64,000 bases of DNA from Mesotoga prima MesG1.Ag.4.2 (GTDB taxonomy: Bacteria > Thermotogota > Thermotogae > Petrotogales > Kosmotogaceae): positions 1,860,001 through 1,924,000 of the forward strand of contig NC_017934.1 of the NCBI RefSeq assembly GCF_000147715.2, in the 5' to 3' direction. Positions 53,675 to 62,642 of this stretch are shown one piece after another. The notes below the pieces were generated by a model. That model was given only the letters and a program-made list of their open reading frames with translations. It did no database searches and was not told the DNA's origin. Made by a program: the position numbers and the translations under genes. The first letter of the stretch is position 1; every line of letters starts with the position of its first letter.

Positions 53675-55545
53675 GTGAGTAGCCCAGGGGGATTTCACCC
53701 CCAGGCTCTCTCAGAACCGGACTTGAATCTCTCGATTCATCCGGCTCCCATTATCCAGCCGTATAGAATATCCCCATTGTCCAGTGTACAAATAGACGAG
53801 GCTCCCTGCGAGCAAGAGTTTCTAGCCATTTACCCGCTTTTGTACGACCTCTCCTTTTCTTGTACTTGTTTCTTACCCACTGAACTAAGGCTTTGTTTAG
53901 CCGACTCAGTACTGTATACATCTCAAATCTGCGAAAGTGTCCATAGTAGTTTATCCAACCTCTTATTACCGGGTTGATTCTTTCTGAGAGTTCTTCAATA
54001 CTCAGGTATGACTTGGTTTGAAGTCTCATTCTCCGGATCTTCTGTCTCATCGCCTTCTTTGCCTGTTCACTCACTGCAGGGGTGAAGCTGTAGAAGATCC
54101 TCCCGTTTCTGGCTTTGCAGCTACGGACTCTGAAGGTGTATCCTAGAAAGTCAAAGCTTGTATTTGGATACTCGCCCTTCCTTTTATCGTCTTTGCAGTA
54201 GACAATACGGGTCTTCTCTGGATGAAGCTTTAGTTTGCATTCTTCCATTCTTTCTTTGAGACTTTCAAGAAGAAGCCGGGCTTCCTCCAGAGTTCTACAG
54301 TGTATCACTCCATCATCTGCGTATCTGGCAAAGGGCTTATCCGGATGAGTTCTCTCCATCCACTTGTCGAAGGCGTAATGCATGAAGAGGTTAGCCAGTA
54401 CAGGGCTTATTACCCCTCCCTGTGGCGTTCCCTTGCTCCTCTCTTCGACTCTTCCATTCGCTTGCATAAAGGGTGCTTTCAGCCATCTCTCTATGTAGAG
54501 TATTAGCCATGGAATCTTCACATGTTTCTTGACTGCCCTCATTAGTAGTTCATGGTCTATGTTGTCGAACAGTCCTTTAATGTCGAATTCCAGTACCCAG
54601 TCATACTGCCAGCATCTCTGCCTCGTTACTTCAAGGGCATCTATCGCTGACTTTCCCTCCCTGTATCCGTAGGAGTCCTTATGGAAGTATGGATCTACCA
54701 GGGGATTTAGATAGATTTTGGCTACCATCTGGGCTACTCTGTCCCCCACTGTGGGGATTCCCAGTACTCTCTTTCCTCCACTCTTCTTTTCTATCTCTAT
54801 AGCTTTTACTGGAGGTGGAAAGTAACTGCCCGAGGTCATTCGATTCCAAATCTTGTAGAGATTGTTGTCAAGATCGGCTTCGAACTCTTCCAGGCTTACC
54901 TCGTCTATTCCTTCTGCCCCTCTGTTCTCTTTCACTTTCTTGAATGCTTCCAGTACTACTTTCTTGGGGATTTCATACGACCTCATCTTGTCTGTTGGCT
55001 CCTTCCTTGTCTCTGTTCACAGTTCCTCCCTTTCGGTTGTCTGCACAGAGTTGGTTGACTAACCTACAAAACTGGATAACACAGTCCCTTCGCTCCACTC
55101 CCATTACAGGAGCTTCATCACTACTACGGACTGTTCCGCCCCTGAATCTGGCATCGGTACTTTCACCCTCGTGGGTTCTTCCACTTGCGGCTTTTCCCTT
55201 AACATCCAGATCCAGGTTCCCAAGTTCCTAATCGAAGCCTGTACCAGGGTCACGCCACCTATATGCCGGTCACCATCTGGACAGTAAGCAGGTTTCCTCC
55301 AGACTTATCCCGGGATAGTTGCACCTCCCGGTTTAGATGACACTAGTAGTTCTTACGACACGTTCACGGTGATTCACTTGTATTCGTCTCCTCTGGTACT
55401 CACCTGACGGGATCACTGTCCCGCCTTTTCCCGTAACGTTCACTACCATGGCTCTTTACCACAGCAGCTTACGGCGGTTTGAAGCCTCCACCTGCATGGC
55501 GGCTTCGAGGGGCCCTCCCTCATCTTCAATTAAGCATGGCTAGAA
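53675..55545 (-). mobile_element. Group II intron (5' end not resolved)
   Basis: On the minus strand, domain V is clear just after the reverse transcriptase stop (GAGCCGGATGAATCG...CAAGTCCGGTTC). A GC-rich domain VI hairpin (CTGGGGG/CCCCCTGG type) follows, ending near GGGCTACTCAC at 53675. Upstream of the ORF, structured sequence extends to about 55545. The expected GTGYG start is not visible; the region reads CTAGCCATGC instead, so the 5' tip may be altered or lost. Flanking DNA is dispersed repeat. Confidence 0.75.
53751..54986 (-). CDS. ltrA: Group II intron reverse transcriptase/maturase
   Basis: A 411-residue intron-encoded protein of a different lineage from the one at 21974. Blocks: NRGAEGIDEVSLEEFEADL, GIPTVGDRVAQMVAKIYL, KDSYGYREGKSAIDAL, KGTPQGGVISPVLANLFMHY and catalytic RYADDGVIHC. 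A thumb/maturase part follows (INPVIRGWINYYGHF). It ends shortly after LFVHWTMGIFY with no endonuclease domain. The frame is intact. Confidence 0.92.
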   Translation of the reverse strand: MRSYEIPKKVVLEAFKKVKENRGAEGIDEVSLEEFEADLDNNLYKIWNRMTSGSYFPPPVKAIEIEKKSGGKRVLGIPTVGDRVAQMVAKIYLNPLVDPYFHKDSYGYREGKSAIDALEVTRQRCWQYDWVLEFDIKGLFDNIDHELLMRAVKKHVKIPWLILYIERWLKAPFMQANGRVEERSKGTPQGGVISPVLANLFMHYAFDKWMERTHPDKPFARYADDGVIHCRTLEEARLLLESLKERMEECKLKLHPEKTRIVYCKDDKRKGEYPNTSFDFLGYTFRVRSCKARNGRIFYSFTPAVSEQAKKAMRQKIRRMRLQTKSYLSIEELSERINPVIRGWINYYGHFRRFEMYTVLSRLNKALVQWVRNKYKKRRGRTKAGKWLETLARREPRLFVHWTMGIFYTAG

Positions 55546-55947
55546 GTTTCCTTCTTCGCCTTCTTGGCACACTACAACTTGGAACTTACATCTTGCAACT
55601 GATCCTTTGCTCTTTCCAACCCCCAACCCGCAACCCCCGACCACGGTTTTTCAAGAGCTCAGATCCTGAACAAGAGCACTTCAGTGACAAAATAAGTTCG
55701 TTCTGATCAGATCACTTTAATTTGCATGCTCTTTTTCTTTGGTTTTTGCCTCCTGGCACGTAAGCGCCAGCATCACTTCCCCGGATGATCTTCCGGGCAT
55801 CACTTCCTCGCGCCAGCGAGCCTCACTTCCTGCCGGAGGCAGCATCACTTCTAATCTTGATGCCACTAACCTGCTACCCCCAGCCACGGTCTTCGTACGA
55901 CGACGGCGATATGCTATCATTTTTACACCACATTCAGGGATGGTGAA
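55546..55947. other. Intergenic repeat region
   Basis: Starts with TTCGCCTTCTTGGCACAC, shared with 25549, and includes the inverted GGAAGTGATGC array at 55765-55870. No gene apart from the start of the acetyltransferase. Confidence 0.6.
55765..55870 (-). repeat. Inverted GGAAGTGATGC-type repeat array, second copy
   Basis: Nearly identical to 51618-51725, with the same order of units and the same closing sequence (ATCTTGATGCCAC). Confidence 0.6.
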
Positions 55948-57135
55948 ATGATGTTTGAATGCAGGAGAATAAGCAATCAGAAGGATTATCTTGATCTTAT
56001 GAAGTTCTCTTTCGGTATTACAGAAAATTGGATGAGGGTCGCTTCGAAACATGCTGGTGAGATCTTCAATAACGATCTAAGGGACCCCTTTGGGGCCTAT
56101 GACGGTTCTACTCTTGCCGCCGAGTATCTTCTACTTTCTTTGAAGATGCGACTCAGAGATTCCGTCATTCCGATGGGTGGAATCGGCAACGTGTGTACAA
56201 GTCCCCTTTACAGGGGTAAGGGCGCAGTCAAATTCCTTCTGCAGAAATCACTCGAGACTATGAGAGAGAAGGGGCAGGCCGTATCTCTGCTCTATCCCTT
56301 TAGCAGGAGCTTCTACAGAAAGCTCGGATGGGAGGAGTTTGACACGATGCTCAGGGCGAAGTTCTCCCCAGGTTCTATAGATCTTCCCGATCAGAAGGTC
56401 GAAGTGAAGATTGAGGAGATGGAAGATGCCGACGGTGAAATCAGGGAGTTCTACAACGAGTACGCAAGCAGTCACTACAGCATGATCTTGAGAGACGAAG
56501 AGATGTGGAAAAGCGATTTCGAGTTTCGAACCGATAACGATGTTTCCAAGAAATTCGTGAAGTTCAAGCGAGAAGGAAGGACTACGGGGATGCTCCGCTA
56601 CGTCTTTCTCTACGATAAGTTTGACAAGGACAGCGGACTTAAGTTTTTAGTCACGATCTTCCTTGCGGACGATGTCGAAACAAGGCATGCAATGTTCCGT
56701 TTCTTGAAAGGTCTTTCTCTTCAAATCGATCAGATCCACGCCTTCCTTCCGCCTGATTTCCTTCTCTGGCCGTATCTAAAGGAAAGGCCGTCCGAGATGA
56801 AGATAGTACCCAGGACTATGATCAGAATCGTAGACCTCCAGCTACTAAATGGTCTGAGAATCGATGCTCCGGACATGCGGGTCGGAATCAAAATCGACGA
56901 CAGTCAGGCATCCTGGAACGACGGAGTTTTCGAACTATGCGTTGAGAATGGAGAACTTAGCTTCTCGCCGAGTGACTCTTTTGATCTTGAGTGTGATATC
57001 TCGACCTTGTCTTCAGTTGTTGGCGGCAGCACTAATTTCAAAGAGATGATAGAGTTCGGCAGGGTTAAGGTATCGGACGGCTACAAAGGTCAGGATCTTC
57101 CAAAGAGCTTGCCCTTCGAGCTTCAACACTTCTAG
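55948..57135 (+). CDS. Eis-like GNAT N-acetyltransferase
   Basis: A 395-residue protein with the Eis layout: an N-terminal GNAT domain, a second GNAT-like domain and a C-terminal sterol-carrier-like domain (DLECDISTLSSVVGGSTNFKE). The acetyl-CoA loop is VCTSPLYRGKGAVKFLL, followed by LYPFSRSFYRKLGWEEF. Eis enzymes acetylate amines such as aminoglycoside or lysine side chains; the natural substrate here is unknown. The last residues are SLPFELQHF; Eis enzymes use the terminal carboxylate in catalysis. Either of two adjacent ATGs may start it. It ends in a bidirectional terminator. Confidence 0.88.
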   Translation: MMFECRRISNQKDYLDLMKFSFGITENWMRVASKHAGEIFNNDLRDPFGAYDGSTLAAEYLLLSLKMRLRDSVIPMGGIGNVCTSPLYRGKGAVKFLLQKSLETMREKGQAVSLLYPFSRSFYRKLGWEEFDTMLRAKFSPGSIDLPDQKVEVKIEEMEDADGEIREFYNEYASSHYSMILRDEEMWKSDFEFRTDNDVSKKFVKFKREGRTTGMLRYVFLYDKFDKDSGLKFLVTIFLADDVETRHAMFRFLKGLSLQIDQIHAFLPPDFLLWPYLKERPSEMKIVPRTMIRIVDLQLLNGLRIDAPDMRVGIKIDDSQASWNDGVFELCVENGELSFSPSDSFDLECDISTLSSVVGGSTNFKEMIEFGRVKVSDGYKGQDLPKSLPFELQHF

Positions 57136-57156
57136 TATTATCCTGACACCAATGAA

Positions 57157-57190
57157 TATGCCCCGGCTCGATCCGGGGCATACTTATTCT
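57157..57190. terminator. Bidirectional terminator
   Basis: TATGCCCCGG pairs with CCGGGGCATA over a 6-nt loop, with CTTATTCTT on the plus side. It separates the acetyltransferase from the convergent nucleoside operon. Confidence 0.85.
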
Positions 57191-57206
57191 TCTATGCTTT
57201 GTAGCA

Positions 57207-57968
57207 TCAAACCAAACCAAGTCCACCGTCGGACATTATCACCTGGCCCGTTATCCAGTTCGATTCATCCGAAGCCAGGAATACCATGAGGCCTGTATGG
57301 TCTTCGGGATGACCAATCCTCCCGGCCGGAGTCTTTTCCTCTATTCTTTTCAGTACTTCGGGATGTTGAGAATAGAAGGGAGAAGTAAATGGAACGGTCT
57401 CTGTTGGACCGGGGGCAATGACGTTTACCTGAATATTGGCCGAGGCTAGTTCAAGCGCCATTACCTTTGAAATCGCAATAATCCCCGCTTTTGCTGCGCA
57501 GTGGCCTGCGTGCTCCTTTTCCGGAAAGAGGCCTCCGACCGAGGCCAGGTTGATGATCTTTCCGCCGCCGTTTTTCGACATCATCTTAGCAACAACCTGC
57601 GACAACATGAAGACTATTCTCACATTGACATGCCACTGCTTGTCAATCTCTTCTATTGGGTGATCGACAAATGGTGCCCTGTATATGTAGGCTGGGCAGT
57701 TAAAAAGGATGTCGACCTTCCATGTCTTTTCTTCCAGTAGATCTGAGATCTCATTCACATCTCTTTGACTGTCTATGTTTGCGCATATCGTCGAACAGAA
57801 TCCCTTTCTCGATTCTTCAAGTTTCTTCTTCAAAGCTTCGAGCCTTTCCTCGTCTCTATCCAGCAGAATAACCTTTGCACCCTCGTTTACAAATGCATTG
57901 GCAGCGGAGCTTCCAACTCTGCCAGCTCCGAAGATAAGGGCCGTCTTTCCGGTCAGTCTCTCACTCAT
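57207..57968 (-). CDS. SDR-family protein with altered catalytic residues
   Basis: A 253-residue short-chain dehydrogenase/reductase-fold protein. The nucleotide-binding motif is FGAGRVGSSAA, and DRDE after strand 2 suggests NAD(H). The catalytic serine is present (NLASVGG, Ser143) and lysine is Lys160, but the tyrosine of YxxxK is His156 (HCAAK). The NNAG motif is replaced by FNCPAY. The C-terminal IAPGPTETVPF and SDGGLGLV regions are normal. It closes the operon with nucleoside phosphorylase and importer genes, 6 nt after the phosphorylase stop. It may have an unusual mechanism or have lost redox activity. Confidence 0.85.
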   Translation of the reverse strand: MSERLTGKTALIFGAGRVGSSAANAFVNEGAKVILLDRDEERLEALKKKLEESRKGFCSTICANIDSQRDVNEISDLLEEKTWKVDILFNCPAYIYRAPFVDHPIEEIDKQWHVNVRIVFMLSQVVAKMMSKNGGGKIINLASVGGLFPEKEHAGHCAAKAGIIAISKVMALELASANIQVNVIAPGPTETVPFTSPFYSQHPEVLKRIEEKTPAGRIGHPEDHTGLMVFLASDESNWITGQVIMSDGGLGLV

Positions 57969-57974
57969 TGTTCA

Positions 57975-58787
57975 TTACCCCCGCTCTGCAATCGGAGGAA
58001 GGGTGAAATTCCTCCCCCGCTTCACTGAGATCTTTTTCCAGTTATTGAATTTATAAGCTGCTTCGCAGGCTGCTCTTATAGCGTTTTTGTTCGAAGGAGG
58101 AGTCTCCGGTCTTTCACCTCGTGAGATGTTGGATCCTGCGGTGCATATGGCGGCGGCGTTGATCTTCAGAAGAGAAGAAAGCACATAGAGAGTAGCCGCT
58201 TCCATGTCGAGCTGCAAGGCACCTGCCGCGATCCATTCTTCAAGTTTTCCGTAGATAGATGATGGGAAGTCTTCTCTTAAGAGATCGGGCTTTGTTGCAT
58301 AGAAGGAATCGAGTGAAAGACCGATTCCCACGTGATAGTCCACTCCGGCCTCTTCACAGGCTGAGATCAGCGCCGTAAGTAGCCGGTAATCGGCTACGGC
58401 GGGGAAGTTCTCAGGAATGAAGAGGTTTGCTGTCCCCGAGTATCTTATGCAACTCGAAAGCACAATCAAGTCTCCCGGTTTCACATCGTCGGCAAGTCCT
58501 CCGGAGGTTCCGACACGGATGATTGTCTTAACGCCCAGCCTGTTTAGCTCGACCACTGCGATCTCAGTCGAGGGTCCTCCGATTCCGCTTGAACATACAG
58601 TAAGCGGCAGGCCTTTATAGGTTCCGGTAACGGTTATGTAGTCTCTGTTGTTTCCTATTTCCTCCACATTACTCAGACACTCTGCGATCTCGTATACTCT
58701 TGCCGGATCACCGGGCAGAAGAGCTATCTCGGGAATAGAGTCGCTGGAAATCTGCAAGTGGTTTTTCGCCTTCTTCGAATTATTCAT
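57975..58787 (-). CDS. Nucleoside phosphorylase (uridine phosphorylase-like, PNP/UDP family)
   Basis: A 270-residue nucleoside phosphorylase-I family enzyme. Phosphate-binding GDPARVYEIAE is at the N-terminus, followed by VCSSGIGGPSTEIAV, IRVGTSGGL and the base/ribose site DMEAATLYVLSSL. It cleaves a nucleoside with phosphate to base plus ribose-1-phosphate. The base cannot be decided; spacing of motifs is closest to uridine phosphorylases. It lies 4 nt from the permease gene, so the imported compound is probably its substrate or a precursor. Confidence 0.9.
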   Translation of the reverse strand: MNNSKKAKNHLQISSDSIPEIALLPGDPARVYEIAECLSNVEEIGNNRDYITVTGTYKGLPLTVCSSGIGGPSTEIAVVELNRLGVKTIIRVGTSGGLADDVKPGDLIVLSSCIRYSGTANLFIPENFPAVADYRLLTALISACEEAGVDYHVGIGLSLDSFYATKPDLLREDFPSSIYGKLEEWIAAGALQLDMEAATLYVLSSLLKINAAAICTAGSNISRGERPETPPSNKNAIRAACEAAYKFNNWKKISVKRGRNFTLPPIAERG

Positions 58788-58791
58788 GAAA

Positions 58792-59634
58792 TCATCCTTT
58801 CAACCCCGTTCCGCTTATCCCCCTTACGAAGTACTTCTGGAGGAACAGGAAGAGAATTACCGGCGGCAGACTGCCGGCGATGGCCGAGCTGAAGAGATTT
58901 GCCCAACTTGTATTTTCCGTTGATCTATGTGCGGCGATGGCTACCTGTACAACTTCGAATCTGCTTGAATGGGTTGCTACAAGAGGCCAGAACAGCGAGT
59001 TCCACTGGAACATGAAGACCATTACGATTACCGTGACTATGGCCGGAACGCTCAGCGGAAGGACTATCCTCCAGTAGATTCTGAACCAGGACGCGCCGTC
59101 TATTCTTGCCGCTTCCATTATCTCTGAAGGCACTTCAGAGAAGAACTGCCTGAAAAGGAATATCGCAAGGCCGTTGGCTACGCCCGGAAGAATGAGCGCC
59201 CAGTATGTGTTGTCTATATGTAGCTGTTTTATGAGTATATAAAGCGGTATGACAATAGACTCGAAGGGAACCATGAAGGTTATCAGCACTATTGTGAAGA
59301 GCGCAGCCTTGCCTCTGAATTCGAACTTCGCAAGCGCGAAGCCTGCCATGGAGGAAACCAGGACCGTAAGAACTATGGTTGAGACTGAAACGAAAAGGCT
59401 GTTCATGAGAGCCCTGCCAAAGTTGAGGTTCACAAATATATGTACGAAATTCTCCAGCGTCGGTTGAGTCGGAATGAAACTCTTCCAGGTCAGAGGATTG
59501 GCGTACTCGTAGAGCGGACTGGCAGGCCTCAAAGCGGATGCAACGACCCAGATGAGTGGGATCAGAAAGAAAAGACTTATAATGCCGAGAACGGCAAAGA
59601 GAATAAGTGTTTTCCAAAGGCTTCGCTTCTTCAT
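58792..59634 (-). CDS. Nucleoside-operon ABC importer permease, MalG type (CUT1)
   Basis: A 280-residue permease with six membrane helices; the first is at about 12-33. The coupling loop is EIMEAARIDGASWFRIYWRIVLP. It closes with KYFVRGISGTGLKG, typical of UgpE/MalG relatives. It sits 9 nt after its partner permease. As with the first operon, no ATPase is encoded locally. Confidence 0.93.
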   Translation of the reverse strand: MKKRSLWKTLILFAVLGIISLFFLIPLIWVVASALRPASPLYEYANPLTWKSFIPTQPTLENFVHIFVNLNFGRALMNSLFVSVSTIVLTVLVSSMAGFALAKFEFRGKAALFTIVLITFMVPFESIVIPLYILIKQLHIDNTYWALILPGVANGLAIFLFRQFFSEVPSEIMEAARIDGASWFRIYWRIVLPLSVPAIVTVIVMVFMFQWNSLFWPLVATHSSRFEVVQVAIAAHRSTENTSWANLFSSAIAGSLPPVILFLFLQKYFVRGISGTGLKG

Positions 59635-59643
59635 GATTCCACC

Positions 59644-60516
59644 TCAATACTCGAATCGAGCTCTTGTAAACCTCAGCTCGAAGAAACTGAAAACAAGGAT
59701 GATTCCCAGCAAGATCGTAGTGATCGCAGAGGCCCTTCCCATGTCGAGATTTACGAAGGCGCTCTTGTAAGACTCGTACATCAGGAGATTTGTCGAGCCC
59801 ATGGGGCCGCCCTTGGTAATTATGTAGACCGGCGCGAAACTAAGAAAATTGAAGGCCGTATTTGCGACGAGAACAAATGAAATGGTCCTAGTAAGCAGAG
59901 GCAACGTTATCTTGAAAGTCTTCCTCAGAGTTGAGGCCCCGTCGATCTCGGCAGCTTCGTACAGCGTCTCGGGAATGTTCTGCAATCCTGCAAGGAAGTA
60001 CATCATCCAGTAGCCCGAGCTTCTCCAGACGTTAAGAAGTATCAGCCCCCAAAGCGCCTGATCGGGAGAGGCGAAGAAGGGCTGAGGTTTGAAGCCGAAC
60101 ATGGTCAGAAAGCTGTTTGCCAGCCCGTTATACGGATCGAGGACTATCATCCAGATTACCGAGACAACGGCGAACGAGATCGCCGTCGGCAAGAAGAAGA
60201 CAGTCCTGAAGAACTTGGTGAAGAAGTGGCTGGAATTCAGAAGCAACGCCATCAACAATGAGGTCAGGACAATCAAGGGATTTACGATTATCGAGTACAA
60301 GAGAGTAACAGAAAAGGATTTCCAGAAAACGGGATCATGCTTGAAGAGGTATTCATAGTTTTCGAACCCTACGAATGACTTTGTCCCGGTGTAACTCGTC
60401 ATAGTAAGGCTCTCAATAACCGAGACGCCTATTGGCCAGATCTTGAATACAAGAAGAAATACCAGCGCGGGCAGAACAAAAAGCCACGCTACTTTGTTAT
60501 TTCGAAACATCTGCAC
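59644..60516 (-). CDS. Nucleoside-operon ABC importer permease, UgpA/MalF type (CUT1)
   Basis: A 290-residue permease with six membrane helices and the coupling loop ETLYEAAEIDGASTLRKTFKI. Unlike the MalF-type protein at 3908 it lacks the large external insert. It lies 42 nt after the binding-protein gene and directly before the second permease. Confidence 0.93.
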   Translation of the reverse strand: MQMFRNNKVAWLFVLPALVFLLVFKIWPIGVSVIESLTMTSYTGTKSFVGFENYEYLFKHDPVFWKSFSVTLLYSIIVNPLIVLTSLLMALLLNSSHFFTKFFRTVFFLPTAISFAVVSVIWMIVLDPYNGLANSFLTMFGFKPQPFFASPDQALWGLILLNVWRSSGYWMMYFLAGLQNIPETLYEAAEIDGASTLRKTFKITLPLLTRTISFVLVANTAFNFLSFAPVYIITKGGPMGSTNLLMYESYKSAFVNLDMGRASAITTILLGIILVFSFFELRFTRARFEY

Positions 60517-60558
60517 ACCATCCGGAATAATCTAGATTCAGGCACGATCCCTGGAAAA

Positions 60559-61803
60559 CTATCTGTACTTTCTAAGTTCTCTGTCGATTCGTACGGCGAC
60601 CTCTTCAAGGGTGCTTCTTGGATCGGCACCGTAGTGAATAGAGTTGAATGCCTCCCGCAGCATTAGCTCGTACTGAGAGTATCCGGGTGTTCTAGGTCTC
60701 GGGACTGCGGTGGTCTCCATTTCTTTAACGAAGAGCTGCCACATTGGGTTATCGAAAACCTCGGGAAGGGCCTCGTAAACATCTGGCCTTGCCGGTGCAA
60801 TACCGTTCAGCTTGTGCCAGGTTATTACAGCTTCCTTGCCGGTAATATACTTTGTGAAGGCCAGAGCCTCCTCAAGCTTCTTTGTCTTGGAGTTAATTCC
60901 AACATGCCAACTGCCTGTCGGGGTGACTGCAACTCCGCCCTCGAAATAGGGGAAGGGGGAAAGTCCATAATCCACGTCGGGATACTGGAGCATCCTTCTC
61001 AAGTTCCACTCGTTTCCAAGCATCATTGCGGCTCTGCCAGTTCCGAAATACTCTCGTGAAATGGCCGAGTCGTTGAGCCCTTGGGGACTGACCTTCCATT
61101 CGTTGAAGAGTTTCCAGTAGAAGGTGGTTCCTTCAACGAACTCATCTGAAGTGATATATCCCTGAGATTCAAGACCGTCGTCAGAAAGGACTTTCGCGCC
61201 TAGTGACTGAACCATGGGGAAGATCAGATACGGTCTGTCTATCTGTTCAATCACAAGACCCCAGATATCTGTAAGTCCGTCACCGTTGGTGTCTTTGGTG
61301 AGTTTCTTCGCAATTTCGGCCACCTCTTCCCACGTAAGTCTCTCTTCTATTGTCTCCGGCAGAAATGGAACACCGTATTCCTCGAAGATAGCTTTATTGT
61401 AGAATATGCCGGCCGATGAAGTTCCGTAAGGAACCGAATAGAAAGTGCCCTGATAGCTGCCCTCTTCTATAGAGGCATCGAACCACGCAGACATCTCCTC
61501 ATCGCTGAAGTGTTCATCCAGGGGAAGGAGATAACCTCGTGCCGCATAAGAGGCCGTGTTTGGACCATCCACAATATACACATCCGGTGTACCGTCGCCA
61601 GCCGCAAGTCTGACTTCAATCGTCTGGAAGAGCTGGCCGAAGGGGACCAGTTGAATGTCCACGTCGATTCCTGTCTCTTCTTTGAACGCATTGACGAGCT
61701 GCATAACCTGATCCTGGGGCCACCCCATCCATAGGACCTCAATGGTTGTGGCTGAAAGCATAACACCCAGTAATAGAACCGTCACCAGTAAAAGCTTTCT
61801 CAT
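60559..61803 (-). CDS. Nucleoside-operon ABC importer binding protein
   Basis: A 414-residue family 1 solute-binding protein. Signal peptide at residues 1-18 (LLLVTVLLLGVMLSA). Mature start IEVLWMGWPQ and the hallmark AAGDGTPDVYIVDGPNTASYA are typical. It carries a calcium-site-like loop (KDTNGDGLTDIWG). CUT1 binding proteins normally bind oligosaccharides or glycerol-phosphate compounds; the phosphorylase downstream makes a nucleoside-like ligand worth testing. ATG follows AGGAGG. Confidence 0.93.
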   Translation of the reverse strand: MRKLLLVTVLLLGVMLSATTIEVLWMGWPQDQVMQLVNAFKEETGIDVDIQLVPFGQLFQTIEVRLAAGDGTPDVYIVDGPNTASYAARGYLLPLDEHFSDEEMSAWFDASIEEGSYQGTFYSVPYGTSSAGIFYNKAIFEEYGVPFLPETIEERLTWEEVAEIAKKLTKDTNGDGLTDIWGLVIEQIDRPYLIFPMVQSLGAKVLSDDGLESQGYITSDEFVEGTTFYWKLFNEWKVSPQGLNDSAISREYFGTGRAAMMLGNEWNLRRMLQYPDVDYGLSPFPYFEGGVAVTPTGSWHVGINSKTKKLEEALAFTKYITGKEAVITWHKLNGIAPARPDVYEALPEVFDNPMWQLFVKEMETTAVPRPRTPGYSQYELMLREAFNSIHYGADPRSTLEEVAVRIDRELRKYR

Positions 61804-61833
61804 TTCCCTACACCTCCTGTTTAGCTATCTATC

Positions 61834-62574
61834 TCAACGTCTTCTGATGAGCTTGAAAGTGAATTTTCCCGACGGAAAGTAACTCTTCGAATACAGAACC
61901 TTTCTATCCAAAACGTCGTAATGAATCTGCTCCAGTAAGAGAAGTGAAGTACCCACGTCGACCTTGAGCCTTTCAGATAGGACTTCGTCACAACTTGAAG
62001 GAATTAAATCGCACTCGGCATATCTGATATCGATATTATAGTGTTTACCCAGTCCCTCAAAGACAGAATTGTGAATTCTGTCGGGATCTATATCTTTCAC
62101 TATGGACTTCGGAATGTAATCAATGCAAACGGCAACGGGCATTTCCGAAGCGTATTTGGTAGTCTCAAGAACATGAACCAGACAGCCGACTTCCAGGTCG
62201 AGGAACTCACAGATTTTTTCTTCGCAAACACACTGATCGAATCGGCTTATCTCGCTTCTGGCAGAATGACCCTGGGATTCGATAAAGCTCCCTATGCTTG
62301 AGAGCCTCTCGATTCCTCCCCTAATGATCGGATATCTATCTGTAACGAAAGTCCCAATTCCATGCTTCTTAAGTAGCAAACCCTCTCTTTGAAGGAGGCC
62401 GATAGCTTCTCTCAGGGAATTCCTGCTAACCCCAAGCTCATGAGCAAGGTCCGGTTCCGAGGGCAATCACTCTCCTGCTTTGAGTTCACCATTCAAGATC
62501 AGTTTTCTCAGTTCGCTATGAATCTTCCCAGAAAGTGAGACATGGGAATTGTGGTCGATACCTATCTCCCTCAT
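61834..62574 (-). pseudogene. GntR/HutC-type regulator interrupted by TGA
   Basis: The ATG at 62574 follows GAGG and opens a GntR winged helix (KIHSELRKLILNGELKAGE). An in-frame TGA at 62467-62469 stops it after 35 codons, exactly where the family has G-x-x-LPSE. The frame continues LPSEPDLAHELGVSRNSLREA, the wing GIGTFVTD and a UTRA-like effector domain to 61834. One base change would restore a 246-residue protein. A restart at TTG 62466 would lack the first DNA-binding helix. The regulator is therefore probably inactive, which may leave the operon unrepressed. Sequence error is the alternative. Confidence 0.8.
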
Positions 62575-62594
62575 TCGCACCGCCTCTTGAATGT

Positions 62595-62610
62595 TGTAGG
62601 ATGTCCTACA
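62595..62610 (-). promoter_or_regulatory. GntR-type operator
   Basis: TGTAGGA and TCCTACA, 7-bp inverted arms with a 2-bp centre, lie just downstream of the promoter and 21 bp before the regulator start. This is the likely autoregulatory site of the GntR gene. Confidence 0.65.
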
Positions 62611-62614
62611 GCTT

Positions 62615-62642
62615 AATATACACTATTCATCTTCAGAAACAA
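62615..62642 (-). promoter_or_regulatory. Promoter of the nucleoside operon
   Basis: On the minus strand TTGTTT (62642-62637) and TATATT (62620-62615) are 16 bp apart, directly upstream of the operator. Confidence 0.55.
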
